A stretch of DNA of 64,000 nt from Motiliproteus coralliicola (GTDB taxonomy: Bacteria; Pseudomonadota; Gammaproteobacteria; Pseudomonadales; Balneatricaceae): positions 930,001 to 994,000 of the forward strand of contig NZ_QQOH01000001.1 in the NCBI RefSeq assembly GCF_003345655.1, in the 5' to 3' direction. The number at the start of each line of letters is the position of its first letter. Positions within the stretch are counted from its first letter, which is position 1. The notes beneath the pieces are model-generated. The model made no database searches. It was not told where the DNA came from and worked only from the letters and a program-made list of their open reading frames with translations. A program made the translations under genes and the position numbers. This document shows positions 47,750 to 56,495 of the stretch, in pieces.

Positions 47750-48557
47750 AGACGTCCTCCCTAAGCTCCTGACAACTATCCAGAGTCTGCTGGATCAGAG
47801 CAGGACTGTCATAGCAGTCCGGGTTCTGCCAAAACGCTGAGCCTTCGCAGTATTGCAGTGTTAATCCAGCTTCGGGCCATAGTTGAGCGACCTTGTCGAC
47901 CGCTGGGCTGATCTTATCCGAAGCAGCCTCAAGCCAGATCGTCTGGGGCATATGCAAGCCAATTTGATCCCGCATACGCAGCTCGCTTATCGAGCGAAGC
48001 CAATTGGTGCTGACTGGATAACCGGCCACCTCCACCGTTTCCCCTTGTTTGACCCGCTCCTGCCAATTGACCTTGGGCAACCCTTTGATCGAATCAGCGA
48101 CCTGGCGCATGCGGAAAAACTGCCCCATCATGGTCTTCGCATCCAGAACCGGCTTCCACAACAGCAGGCGATCGATCGGTTGGTATCCGTTTGTTCCACG
48201 CTGCTCCAGATAGGTGGTCGCCATCAAGGCACCAAAGCGCAAGCCCCAAACCCCTACCGAAGCCGCTCCCTGCTGCTGCAGCCAGATTACAGCGGCACGG
48301 ATATTATCGAGCCAGCAATCCAGATCCGTTTGATCCAACTCCAGCTCACTATCACCGCTGCCCAGATAGTCCAGACAAACTACTGCCTCACCACTCTCAA
48401 CAAAGGCGCGGGCCTGGCGCGCCACGATGGCGCGACTGAGGTTCATCTCTTCGGCAAACGGTGGAAGATAGAGCCAGACGTGGCGACCCGCGAGCTCACC
48501 GAAGCGGGCCAGGTAGAGATGACCGCGATCGGTTGCCAGAAAATAGCCGTCAGACAC
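47739..48557 (-). CDS. Hydrolase 2, exosortase A system-associated (alpha/beta hydrolase fold)
   Basis: About 272 residues of the TIGR03101-type family. The nucleophile elbow reads WGLRFGAL: an arginine sits where Ser or Cys is expected, so the protein may be non-catalytic or act as partner to hydrolase 1. I chose GTG 48557, which follows the ACP stop by one base and has GAGGG at 6 bases. An in-frame TTG at 48584 lacks a ribosome site. Co-transcribed with the ACP and hydrolase 1 genes. Confidence 0.85.
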   Translation of the reverse strand: MSDGYFLATDRGHLYLARFGELAGRHVWLYLPPFAEEMNLSRAIVARQARAFVESGEAVVCLDYLGSGDSELELDQTDLDCWLDNIRAAVIWLQQQGAASVGVWGLRFGALMATTYLEQRGTNGYQPIDRLLLWKPVLDAKTMMGQFFRMRQVADSIKGLPKVNWQERVKQGETVEVAGYPVSTNWLRSISELRMRDQIGLHMPQTIWLEAASDKISPAVDKVAQLWPEAGLTLQYCEGSAFWQNPDCYDSPALIQQTLDSCQELREDVCVQ

Positions 48558-48558
48558 T

Positions 48559-48819
48559 TCAGCCCTCGAGCTTTTCGGTGACAAAGCCGGTCAGTGTTTC
48601 CAAGGTTTCGAACAGTTCAGCACTAACCTCATCATCATCGACAAACACCCCGTGTTCATCTTCCAACGCTGTAAAAAAAGTCACTATCGCCATCGAGTCC
48701 AACTCGGCGATATGCCCCAACAACGGTGTATCCGGCTGCCACTGTTCGGCATCCTCGCGAGCCGTTGCCGCTTGCAGTAGTTGTTGGGTTATTTGTAGGA
48801 AATCCATAAAGTCGCTCAC
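48559..48819 (-). CDS. Acyl carrier protein
   Basis: 86 residues, acidic and four-helix in character, with a phosphopantetheine site ELDSMAI at Ser42. Two carrier candidates can be imagined for its cargo: a fatty or amino acid loaded by the acyl-CoA ligase at 53423. GTG start; an ATG four codons in is possible. It lies between the Cys2-less amidotransferase-like gene and hydrolase 2 in one operon, so it probably holds an intermediate that those enzymes act on. Confidence 0.88.
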   Translation of the reverse strand: MSDFMDFLQITQQLLQAATAREDAEQWQPDTPLLGHIAELDSMAIVTFFTALEDEHGVFVDDDEVSAELFETLETLTGFVTEKLEG

Positions 48820-48826
48820 AAAATGT

Positions 48827-50584
48827 TTATTGATGTCGGTCCAGCCATAGAGCCAGCACCATCAGAATCCAAACCAGCTCGCCATAATGTTTGGCGTGTT
48901 CTCGCTGATGCCGGCGTATCACGTCGTCGATAAAACCGGGATTAAACAGATCCAACTGATCCAGACTGGCAATCGCCTCGTAGGCCAGACCGCGCAAGCC
49001 TTGATGCTCGACGGTCCAGAGTCCGAAGGGTAGCCCAAAGCCATGTTTGGGCTTATTGATAATTTTGTCCGGCAAAAAACCGGTCATGGCCATCTTATAA
49101 AGATGCCGCAGATTAGCCGGGGTCAGCTTTTGCTGCCCCGGAACCCGCAAAGAGAAATCCACCAGCCGGTCATCCAGCATCGGGTAAGCAACGTCGACCC
49201 CGGCCAGCCGACACATGCTGTTCACCTTGACCAGATCGTTATCGGCCAGGGTGTGTTTCCAATCCATAAACAACATCCGATCCAGCGTATCGCCATGCTC
49301 CAGCTGATCAAACAGTTGCTGGCAACGTCGGTCCGGCTCCTGCTGATCGGTAGCCTGCAGCATCGCATCGGAGAAGATCTCCTGACGCTCGATCAGGTTG
49401 AGGAAATTAAAGTACTCCAGGTTTTGCGGTACCGTCATCTTCAACTGTTGAGTCAGGCTGCGGGCCTTGCCAAATAACTTAACCGACTCAGGCCAGGGCG
49501 GACGCAAAATCGTCAGGTCCATCAACCAAATCAACGGCTTGAGCCGCTGCCGCAGCCGGTCCAGCTGCAGCTGCTTGGAATAACGTTCATTACCAGCGAA
49601 CAACTCATCGCCTCCGTCCCCGGCGATCAGGCAATCGATCCCTTTGGACTTTGCCAGCCGAGCGCAGAAATAGGCGGGCATCACCGAACTGTTACCGAAG
49701 GGTTGATCCATGCTTGCGATCACTTGCGGCAAAGCATCGACTACATCCTGCGGCGACATCTCATACTCATGACCGGTCAAGCCGAAATGCTGAACGGCGG
49801 TGCGGGCGTAATCCAGTTCATTGTACTGCTCGATCGGAAAACCGATTGAAAACACATCGGTTTTCCGACGCTGCTCGGCCACCAAGCCGGCAACGCTGGA
49901 GCTATCAAGACCGCCACTAAGAAAACAGCCACTGGAAGCGTGGGACGAATACTCCGGCATCAGCTCGCGCATCGTTGCCAGCAGTTTTTCTGCCTGCTGG
50001 GGTTCTTCCACCATCTCGGTCTGATCAAATCTGGGGACCCAGTGATGATCGCGTTGCAGATCTCCGCCTTTCCACTGGATCCGCTGCGCCGGTTCCAGGC
50101 AATGAATACCTCTGTACACCGTTTCTGGGCTGGGGATCATATGGAAGAACAGGTAGTTCACCAACGCCTGTTGGGAGATGCCGCTGTCGGGGCGATGTCG
50201 ACGAACGGCCTCGAGTCGCTCGGATACCACCAGGCTGTCGGCGTCGGCCGCATAGTAAAGCCGGTGGGTGGCAAAGCGATCTGCCAACATAAGGCAGCGA
50301 TTTTGTTGCGGCCAACAAACCACCAAGGCGAAATGACCAACTAGCGTCGGCGGCTTGTCTTGCTGGAAAAGCTCGGCTAGTTGAGACGCACTGAGAGGCT
50401 GGCGGGAGACATTGCGCGGCAGGCCAAAGCAGTAAACTTCGATCTCCGGGCGGATACAGACCTGATCCCCCGACAGTGATTCGGCGACCACCACAATCGG
50501 ACGCTGACCGTGCTGGCTGCCCTTTTTCAGATCGGTCTCTTCGGCTAGTGAATCAGAGTCGTTGTTATTCACTGGTCTGGCCAT
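48827..50584 (-). CDS. Asparagine synthetase-like protein lacking the glutaminase nucleophile
   Basis: 585 residues. The synthetase domain is complete (PP-loop SGGLDSS, 223-229; AGDGGDELFAGN), but the N-terminal glutaminase half is altered: there is no Met-Cys start and the first ~80 residues do not show RGPDDxG. It therefore cannot use glutamine by the normal route and may use free ammonia or another amine, as beta-lactam synthetase-type relatives do. AAGGA precedes ATG. First gene of the hydrolase/ACP operon, with a possible sigma-54 promoter upstream. Confidence 0.85.
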   Translation of the reverse strand: MARPVNNNDSDSLAEETDLKKGSQHGQRPIVVVAESLSGDQVCIRPEIEVYCFGLPRNVSRQPLSASQLAELFQQDKPPTLVGHFALVVCWPQQNRCLMLADRFATHRLYYAADADSLVVSERLEAVRRHRPDSGISQQALVNYLFFHMIPSPETVYRGIHCLEPAQRIQWKGGDLQRDHHWVPRFDQTEMVEEPQQAEKLLATMRELMPEYSSHASSGCFLSGGLDSSSVAGLVAEQRRKTDVFSIGFPIEQYNELDYARTAVQHFGLTGHEYEMSPQDVVDALPQVIASMDQPFGNSSVMPAYFCARLAKSKGIDCLIAGDGGDELFAGNERYSKQLQLDRLRQRLKPLIWLMDLTILRPPWPESVKLFGKARSLTQQLKMTVPQNLEYFNFLNLIERQEIFSDAMLQATDQQEPDRRCQQLFDQLEHGDTLDRMLFMDWKHTLADNDLVKVNSMCRLAGVDVAYPMLDDRLVDFSLRVPGQQKLTPANLRHLYKMAMTGFLPDKIINKPKHGFGLPFGLWTVEHQGLRGLAYEAIASLDQLDLFNPGFIDDVIRRHQREHAKHYGELVWILMVLALWLDRHQ

Positions 50585-50714
50585 CCTTATCCTTATTGGG
50601 TCGATAAATACACCCTGATCGGCACAAGCTGCGCCGGTTTATGGCTTCGCGGCCGAAAGAAACGATTAAATAGCTTAATGTTTGCGTTACATCAACTACG
50701 TTTTTCCGCAGCCG

Positions 50715-50730
50715 TGCAAAACAAGGCCCC
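50715..50730 (-). promoter_or_regulatory. Weak sigma-54-like promoter for the amidotransferase/ACP operon
   Basis: On the minus strand GGGGCCTTGTTTTGCA has GG and GC 10 bases apart and a perfect TTGCA -12 box, but the -24 box differs from TGGCAC at three positions. The start would be near 50704, leaving a leader of about 120 bases. Confidence 0.28.
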
Positions 50731-50746
50731 GTTAGCGGCTTGAGTT

Positions 50747-50762
50747 TGGAACTAATTCTGCT
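50747..50762 (+). promoter_or_regulatory. Sigma-54 promoter of the FemAB-exosortase operon
   Basis: TGGAACTAATTCTGCT fits TGGCAC-N5-TTGCW with GG and GC exactly 10 bases apart and one mismatch per box. Its second half (ATTCTGCT) is identical to the PEP-CTERM gene promoter at 7992-8007. The predicted transcript begins near 50773, 29 bases before the TTG start of the FemAB gene. Confidence 0.62.
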
Positions 50763-50801
50763 AGGTTTGAAGCTCCTTGAGCACCGTAAAGGGAATTTAT
50801 T

Positions 50802-51836
50802 TTGGTTGCCATCCATAACCTGACCGATAAAGCCGCTAACGATTCAGCGCGCTGGGATCGATTCGTCGACGCCAGCGATGCAGCCACCTTTTTTCATCGT
50901 GCAGGTTGGATGCGGGTTATCGCGGACAGTATCGGACATCGTCCCCATTATCTATTCGCAGAACAGGATGATGAAATTACCGGCATCCTGCCGCTGTTTG
51001 AAGTTAAAAGCCTGCTTTTCGGCCATTCTTTAGTATCAACCCCGTTCTGTGTCTACGGTGGCGTTGTCGCAAGCAACGACGATGCCCGCCGCTCGCTGCT
51101 GGGTCATGCACAACAGTTGGCGGAACGGCTCGGGGTCGATTTTCTGGAACTACGCCACCGTACCCCACAGACCGACGGCTGGCCCAGCAAGAGCAAACAC
51201 TCCACCTTCCGTCGAGAGCTCGATCCGGAGGAGGAGCCAAACCTGATGGCGATGAAGCGTAAGCAGCGCGCGGTGATTCGCCAGAGCATCAAAAATGATC
51301 ACGAAGCTCGTCTGGAACAAAATCTCGACAATTTCTTTGAGATCTACTCTACCAGCGTCCGAAATCTCGGCACCCCCGTGTTCTCACGTAAGTTCTTCAA
51401 GGCTCTGCAACAGGAGTTTGGAAACGACTGCGAGGTGGTCACGGTTTATCAAGATGACCAGCCCCGCTCCAGCCTGATGAGTTTCTATTTCCGTGACGAA
51501 GTGCTGCCATACTACGGTGGAGGATTACCGGAATCACGGGGATTGAAGTCGATGGATTTCATGTATTGGGACCAGATCCGCAGAGCCGTCACCAAAGGCC
51601 TGAAAACCTACGATTTTGGTCGCAGCAAGAACGACAGCGGGCCCTATAACTATAAGCGTCACTGGGGGTTCACCCCCGAGCCACTGGTATACGAATACCA
51701 TCTGGTTAAGGCCGATCAGGTACCTGACATCAGCCCCAACAACCCCAAATACAAATACTTCATCAGTGCTTGGCAGAAGCTCCCCTTAAAGCTGTCCCAG
51801 CAACTGGGGCCACTGTTGTCCAAGTATCTGGGTTAA
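50802..51836 (+). CDS. FemAB family protein, XrtA/PEP-CTERM system-associated
   Basis: 344 residues, double-GNAT FemAB-like (TIGR03019 type). Typical segments are FFHRAGWMRVIADSIGHRPHYL, MKRKQRAVIRQSIKNDHEARLEQ and FGRSKNDSGPYNYKRHWGF. FemAB proteins add amino acids to peptide or sugar amines; the XrtA version has no proven substrate. TTG start with AAAGGGA at about 7 bases. It heads the plus-strand operon that includes exosortase A. Confidence 0.92.
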   Translation: MVAIHNLTDKAANDSARWDRFVDASDAATFFHRAGWMRVIADSIGHRPHYLFAEQDDEITGILPLFEVKSLLFGHSLVSTPFCVYGGVVASNDDARRSLLGHAQQLAERLGVDFLELRHRTPQTDGWPSKSKHSTFRRELDPEEEPNLMAMKRKQRAVIRQSIKNDHEARLEQNLDNFFEIYSTSVRNLGTPVFSRKFFKALQQEFGNDCEVVTVYQDDQPRSSLMSFYFRDEVLPYYGGGLPESRGLKSMDFMYWDQIRRAVTKGLKTYDFGRSKNDSGPYNYKRHWGFTPEPLVYEYHLVKADQVPDISPNNPKYKYFISAWQKLPLKLSQQLGPLLSKYLG

Positions 51837-51846
51837 AGTAGCGGTT

Positions 51847-53403
51847 ATGAATCAATCCTTGAAGCAGCCGCCGTTAACATCGGACAGCACTCCCCCTGCA
51901 ACCAGTCCGCAAGGTTTGCGGCCGCTATTGGTATTGCTCGCAACCCTGACAGTCTACGCTTGGGTCTTCTGGCCCAGCCTGAGTTCAATGGCGGCTATCT
52001 GGTGGCGTTCTGACACCTTTGCCCACGGTATGTTTATTCCGCTGATCAGCCTGTGGCTGGTGTGGCGCCAGCGAGACCGACTGCCCTCCATTCCACTGGG
52101 CAGCTCCTGGCTTGGGTTAACAGCGATCCTGATCGGCTGCCTGGTTTGGCTGTTGGCGTTGGCAACCGACATCGCCGCACTGCATCAGCTGGCCGCCGTC
52201 GGCATCTTGATCTGCTTGATCCCAACTCTGCTGGGCTTGAGGTTGTTCTGGGCGCTACTGTTTCCCATTCTCTACCTGCTTTTTATGGTACCGATCGGCG
52301 AAGAACTAACCCCGATGCTGCAGCAGGTAACCGCCGATATTACAGTCAAGGCGCTACGACTAAGCGGCATTCCGGTCTATATCAACGGCCTGTTTATCGA
52401 GATCCCGACCGGTAAATTTGAGGTAGCCGAGGCCTGCTCCGGCATCCGCTACCTGATCGCTTCGCTTGCGGTTGGCACACTGTACGCCTACCTCAACTAT
52501 ACTCGGGCCAGAACCAGGCTGATCTTTATGCTGGCCTCGCTGCTGATACCGATTCTGGCCAACGGTGTGCGCGCCTACCTGATCGTTATCATCGCCCACC
52601 TGTCGGAGATGAAATATGCCACCGGGGTCGATCATCTGGTCTACGGCTGGCTGTTCTTCGGCCTAGTGATGGCGCTGATGTTCTGGCTCGGTAGTTTCTG
52701 GCACGACCCCAAGCCCAGCAATGACCTGCAAACGCAAACACCGGTGACTCCGGTAGCCAGCAGCCATTATCTGATTACCGTATTCACCCTGGCACTGTTT
52801 ATCGGTGTCGGATGGCTTGGTTTCCAACTGCAGCATAGCGATGCCAAAGCCCCCCTTGCCGAGCTGCAACTACCGCAATCTCCCTGGCAGTCAGTCGCCG
52901 GATTGAGTAGCCCTTGGAAGCCTGACTATCTGGGCGCCGACGAGGTCGTACATCAGAGCTACAAAGCAGGGAGAGACCCGTCCAATAAGCTCAGCGCCGT
53001 TGGGCTCTATATCGCCCGCTATCGCAACGAAAGTCAGGGCAAGGAGCTAATCAACCAAAACAACCGGATCGAAACCGCAGCGGCTTGGACGATGGCAAGC
53101 CAACAGGTTCGCCAGGTGCAGATAGACAATCAGCCCTTTGCCGTGGTCGAAACCGAGCTGCGCCACCTGCTCGGCACCCAACGCCGGACCTGGCATTGGT
53201 ACGGTGCCAACGGCCAAACAGCAACCAACCCTCTGCAGGTCAAATTGCTTCAGGGTATCAACCGCCTTAACGGTAACCAGCACCCGAGCCAGGTCACCCT
53301 GATAAGCACCGACTACGAGGACTCGACTCGCGCGGATCAACGGATGCAGCAGTTTGTCGAGCAGTTGGATCGACAGTTACTCAAGCAACCCAAATCTAGT
53401 TAA
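51847..53403 (+). CDS. xrtA: Exosortase A fused to EpsI domain
   Basis: 518 residues. The N-terminal ~285 residues are a multi-helix exosortase with all three catalytic residues: Cys197 (VAEACSGIRYL), Arg242 (NGVRAYLI) and His263 (GVDHLVYGWLFFG). It recognises PEP-CTERM signals and cleaves them at the membrane. The C-terminal ~220 residues form a periplasmic EpsI-type domain (SPWKPDYLGADEVVHQSYK, GLYIARYRNESQGKELINQNNR), as is usual for XrtA of EPS loci. Ten bases follow the FemAB stop. Confidence 0.95.
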   Translation: MNQSLKQPPLTSDSTPPATSPQGLRPLLVLLATLTVYAWVFWPSLSSMAAIWWRSDTFAHGMFIPLISLWLVWRQRDRLPSIPLGSSWLGLTAILIGCLVWLLALATDIAALHQLAAVGILICLIPTLLGLRLFWALLFPILYLLFMVPIGEELTPMLQQVTADITVKALRLSGIPVYINGLFIEIPTGKFEVAEACSGIRYLIASLAVGTLYAYLNYTRARTRLIFMLASLLIPILANGVRAYLIVIIAHLSEMKYATGVDHLVYGWLFFGLVMALMFWLGSFWHDPKPSNDLQTQTPVTPVASSHYLITVFTLALFIGVGWLGFQLQHSDAKAPLAELQLPQSPWQSVAGLSSPWKPDYLGADEVVHQSYKAGRDPSNKLSAVGLYIARYRNESQGKELINQNNRIETAAAWTMASQQVRQVQIDNQPFAVVETELRHLLGTQRRTWHWYGANGQTATNPLQVKLLQGINRLNGNQHPSQVTLISTDYEDSTRADQRMQQFVEQLDRQLLKQPKSS

Positions 53404-53422
53404 CAGCCCGACGGAAACCGGT

Positions 53423-55012
53423 ATGTATTTCTTGTTCCACCACCTGCTGGCTCAACAGGCCCGTCTACGCCCCGATGGGGAAGCCCTGGTACATAAGCAA
53501 CAGACACTGAGCTACGCTCAGCTATGGCAGCAGACCGAACAGATAGCGCAGGCACTGTTGGCTCAGGATCTGCAGCGCAACGAACGGGTCGCCGTCTATC
53601 TGCCCAAGCAACCGGAAACGGTCGTCTCACTGTTCGCTGCCAGCGCTGCCGGTGGCTGCTTCGTACCGGTCAATCCGGTGCTCAAAGCGCCCCAGGTGGG
53701 TCATATTCTGGCCGACTGCAATGCCCGTGTTCTGATTACCAACCGAGCCCGGGCTCAGCAACTGCTGCCACAACTGCAGCACTGCCACGATCTACGCCTG
53801 ATGGTACTGGTTGACGAGGGCGAGCTTGAGCAACCGCAAGCGTTACCCTTCTCGGTATTGAACTGGCCGGCGTTGTTGGATACCGACACAAAACCCGCGG
53901 CATACCCGAGCGCCACCGATAGCGACCTTGCGGCCATCCTCTATACCTCAGGAAGCACCGGCAAGCCCAAGGGCGTCGTGTTATCCCATCGTAATCTGGT
54001 GGTCGGCGCTCAGAGTGTTGCCAGTTACATCGGCAATCATGAGCAGGACCGGATTCTGGCGGTACTGCCGCTGAGTTTTGATGCCGGTTTAAGCCAGATC
54101 ACTACCGCCTTTGCCAGCGGCGCCTGCTGCATCCTGCTGGATTACCTGCTACCCAACGATGTGATGAAGCAGGTGGTGAAACATCGGGTCACCGGCATCA
54201 CCGCGGTACCGCCGCTCTGGCACCAGATCGCCAACCTAAAGTGGACCGAAGAGACCGCCGCCTCGATACGCTATTTCGCCAATACCGGCGGCCATATGCC
54301 CCAGTCCCTGCTGGACAAGCTGCGAGCCACCTTTTCCAACGCCGAGCCTTTTCTGATGTACGGGCTGACCGAAGCATTCCGCTCCACCTATCTGCCACCG
54401 GAAGATGTCGATCGCAAACCGGGCTCGATCGGCAAAGCGATCCCCAATGCCGAAGTGATGATCCTGCGGCAAGACGGCTCTGAATGTGAGGCCAACGAGA
54501 TCGGGGAACTGGTCCATCGCGGTCCGCTGGTCAGTCAGGGCTACTGGAACGATCCGGCCCGCACCGCCGAGCGGTTTAAACCGATTCCAAGGCCTGCTGG
54601 GGCGGTATTCGAGGATATCGCTGTCTGGTCCGGCGATAGTGCCAAGCGCGACGATGAGGGCTACCTGTACTTCGTCGGGCGCCAGGACGAGATGATCAAG
54701 ACCTCCGGTTACCGGGTCAGCCCCAGTGAAATTGAAGAGGTGGCCTACAGTTCCGGCCTGGTCGAGGATGCCGTAGCCCTGGGGTTGCCCCACCAGACCC
54801 TGGGCCAGGGTATCCTGGTGTTGTTTAGCCCGCAGCCCGACTCGGATAACCCCTGTGCCGAACTGGCTAAACGCTACCGTAGTGAGCTACCAAACTTTAT
54901 GCATCCTCAAGCGATCATCGAGATTGATGGACCTTTACCACGCAATCCCAATGGCAAGTTTGATCGCAAGCAGCTAGCCGAACGCTACGCCGACCAATTC
55001 GATCATGGATAG
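53423..55012 (+). CDS. Acyl-CoA ligase (AMP-forming), exosortase A system-associated
   Basis: 529 residues of the TIGR03098 type. AMP-binding signature ILYTSGSTGKPKGVVLSHRN, MYGLTEAFRSTYLPPE, WSGDSAKRDDEGYLYFVGR and the C-terminal lysine motif RNPNGKFDRKQL are complete. I chose ATG 53423 (MYFLFHHLL) because it matches the family start and has GGAAA at 8 bases; an in-frame start at 53354 lies within the exosortase gene. It probably loads an acid onto CoA or onto the locus ACP. Confidence 0.92.
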   Translation: MYFLFHHLLAQQARLRPDGEALVHKQQTLSYAQLWQQTEQIAQALLAQDLQRNERVAVYLPKQPETVVSLFAASAAGGCFVPVNPVLKAPQVGHILADCNARVLITNRARAQQLLPQLQHCHDLRLMVLVDEGELEQPQALPFSVLNWPALLDTDTKPAAYPSATDSDLAAILYTSGSTGKPKGVVLSHRNLVVGAQSVASYIGNHEQDRILAVLPLSFDAGLSQITTAFASGACCILLDYLLPNDVMKQVVKHRVTGITAVPPLWHQIANLKWTEETAASIRYFANTGGHMPQSLLDKLRATFSNAEPFLMYGLTEAFRSTYLPPEDVDRKPGSIGKAIPNAEVMILRQDGSECEANEIGELVHRGPLVSQGYWNDPARTAERFKPIPRPAGAVFEDIAVWSGDSAKRDDEGYLYFVGRQDEMIKTSGYRVSPSEIEEVAYSSGLVEDAVALGLPHQTLGQGILVLFSPQPDSDNPCAELAKRYRSELPNFMHPQAIIEIDGPLPRNPNGKFDRKQLAERYADQFDHG

Positions 55013-55087
55013 CACCGGCATCTGAGTTCGTCAGATCGCATCGGTCCAATAACCGAAATAACATCGCTACAACCGCAGAGAAACCTA

Positions 55088-56320
55088 ATGACCACCAGCA
55101 AGCCAAGCCATCACAGTACCTGGAATCAGCGCCAAGATGGTGCTCCACTGGTCAACGGCCATACGCTGACACAGGTGGCGGCGATAGCCGGGCAAACTCC
55201 CTACTACGTCTACGACCGCAGTCGCATCAACGAAACGGTAGCCAACCTTCGGGCAGCCCTGCCGGATGCTATCAAGCTGCACTACGCCATCAAAGCCAAC
55301 CCGATGCCAGCACTTGTACAGCACCTGGCTTCACTGGTGGACGGTCTGGATGTGGCCTCTCAACGTGAGCTTCGGGTTGCGTTGGCAACCGGTACCGAAC
55401 CGGCTGAAATCAGCTTTGCCGGCCCCGGCAAATCCAGCGGCGAAATTGAAGCAGCGGTTGCCGCCGGTATCGTCGTCAACTGCGAATCGATGCAGCAGAT
55501 CCGCCAAGTTGGCGCCGCTGCCGAACATCTGGGACTGAGTGCCCGCCTGGCACTACGGGTCAACCCGGCGTTTGAACTCAAGGCTTCGGGAATGAAGATG
55601 ACCGGTGGAGCCAAACCCTTCGGCATCGACACCGAGCAACTGGCTGACGCGATCGCACTGGCCAGAGAGCTTGGCATCGAGCCGGAAGGTCTGCACCTGT
55701 TCACCGGCTCACAAAACCTCAAGCCGGAAGCGATCTGTGAGGCCCACAGCGGCGTGATGCGACTGGCCGGCGAACTCATCGAGCAGCATCGGTTAACCCT
55801 GAGGTTCGTCAATATTGGGGGCGGTTTGGGCATCCCCTATTTCCCAGGCGAGAAACCGCTCGATCTGGAACCGGTCGCCGCCAACCTGGCATCCGAGCTA
55901 GCCAGCTTCCAGGCGATCGCACCCAAAACCGAAATCGTGATGGAGCTGGGCCGCTATCTGGTCGGCGAGGCAGGTCTCTACGTCTGCCAGGTGATCGATA
56001 AGAAGGTTTCTCGTGGCACCACCTATCTGATTACCAACGGCGGTCTGCACCACCACCTGTCTAATTCCGGCAACTTCGGCCAGGTGATCCGCAAGAATTA
56101 CCCGGTCGAGGCGACTTCCATAAACCCGAGCGGTGAGACTGAACTGGTCACCGTGGTCGGCCCACTGTGTACCCCGCTCGATATTGTCGCGGACAAGGTT
56201 GAACTTCCTCGTTGCGAGGTGGGTGATCTGATAGTGGTACGCCAGTCTGGCGCCTATGGTTTCAGCGCCAGTCCACAGGGGTTTCTGAGCCACCCTGAAG
56301 TGGTTGAGGTCTTTCTCTAA
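55088..56320 (+). CDS. PLP-dependent decarboxylase, exosortase A system-associated
   Basis: 410 residues of the fold-III decarboxylase family (LysA/ornithine decarboxylase-like; TIGR03099). The PLP lysine is Lys69 (LHYAIKANPMP), the phosphate loop is FVNIGGGLGIPY, and the catalytic cysteine VVGPLCTPLDI and GAYGFSASP are present. Substrate is likely a D-centred amino acid or diamino acid; which one is unknown. It closes the exosortase operon 75 bases after the ligase. Confidence 0.92.
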   Translation: MTTSKPSHHSTWNQRQDGAPLVNGHTLTQVAAIAGQTPYYVYDRSRINETVANLRAALPDAIKLHYAIKANPMPALVQHLASLVDGLDVASQRELRVALATGTEPAEISFAGPGKSSGEIEAAVAAGIVVNCESMQQIRQVGAAAEHLGLSARLALRVNPAFELKASGMKMTGGAKPFGIDTEQLADAIALARELGIEPEGLHLFTGSQNLKPEAICEAHSGVMRLAGELIEQHRLTLRFVNIGGGLGIPYFPGEKPLDLEPVAANLASELASFQAIAPKTEIVMELGRYLVGEAGLYVCQVIDKKVSRGTTYLITNGGLHHHLSNSGNFGQVIRKNYPVEATSINPSGETELVTVVGPLCTPLDIVADKVELPRCEVGDLIVVRQSGAYGFSASPQGFLSHPEVVEVFL

Positions 56321-56348
56321 CTCACTCCCGTATCCGAGTAGCGTTCGG

Positions 56349-56371
56349 CGCTCAATACCCGACGTTGAGCG
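56349..56371 (+). terminator. Possible terminator hairpin of the exosortase operon
   Basis: CGCTCAA (56349-56355) pairs with TTGAGCG (56365-56371) around a 9-base loop and is followed by TTAATT. It is 28 bases after the decarboxylase stop. A weak T-tract means low confidence. Confidence 0.35.
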
Positions 56372-56452
56372 TTAATTCTCTAAGACCGGTGAAGCCGTTT
56401 AGTTCGAATTACCGGTGATGAAGGTTGAATCGGTCACCCTTCCCCCTTTATT

Positions 56453-56495
56453 AGCACATGATATGGCTTAAAACCGTTAAGCCATATCATGTGCT
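56453..56495. repeat. Perfect 19-bp inverted repeat with 5-base loop
   Basis: Positions 56453-56471 (beginning AGCACATGATATGG) are the exact reverse complement of 56477-56495, with AACCG between them. The hairpin is much longer than a typical terminator stem and has no T-run on either strand. It lies alone between the decarboxylase and TRAP genes, and could be a terminator core, an RNA-processing site or the end of a mobile element. Confidence 0.65.

Noticed and set aside
47159-48581. Plus-strand frames opposite the two hydrolases
   Set aside because: Shadows of conserved genes, rich in His/Pro/Arg and without ribosome sites.
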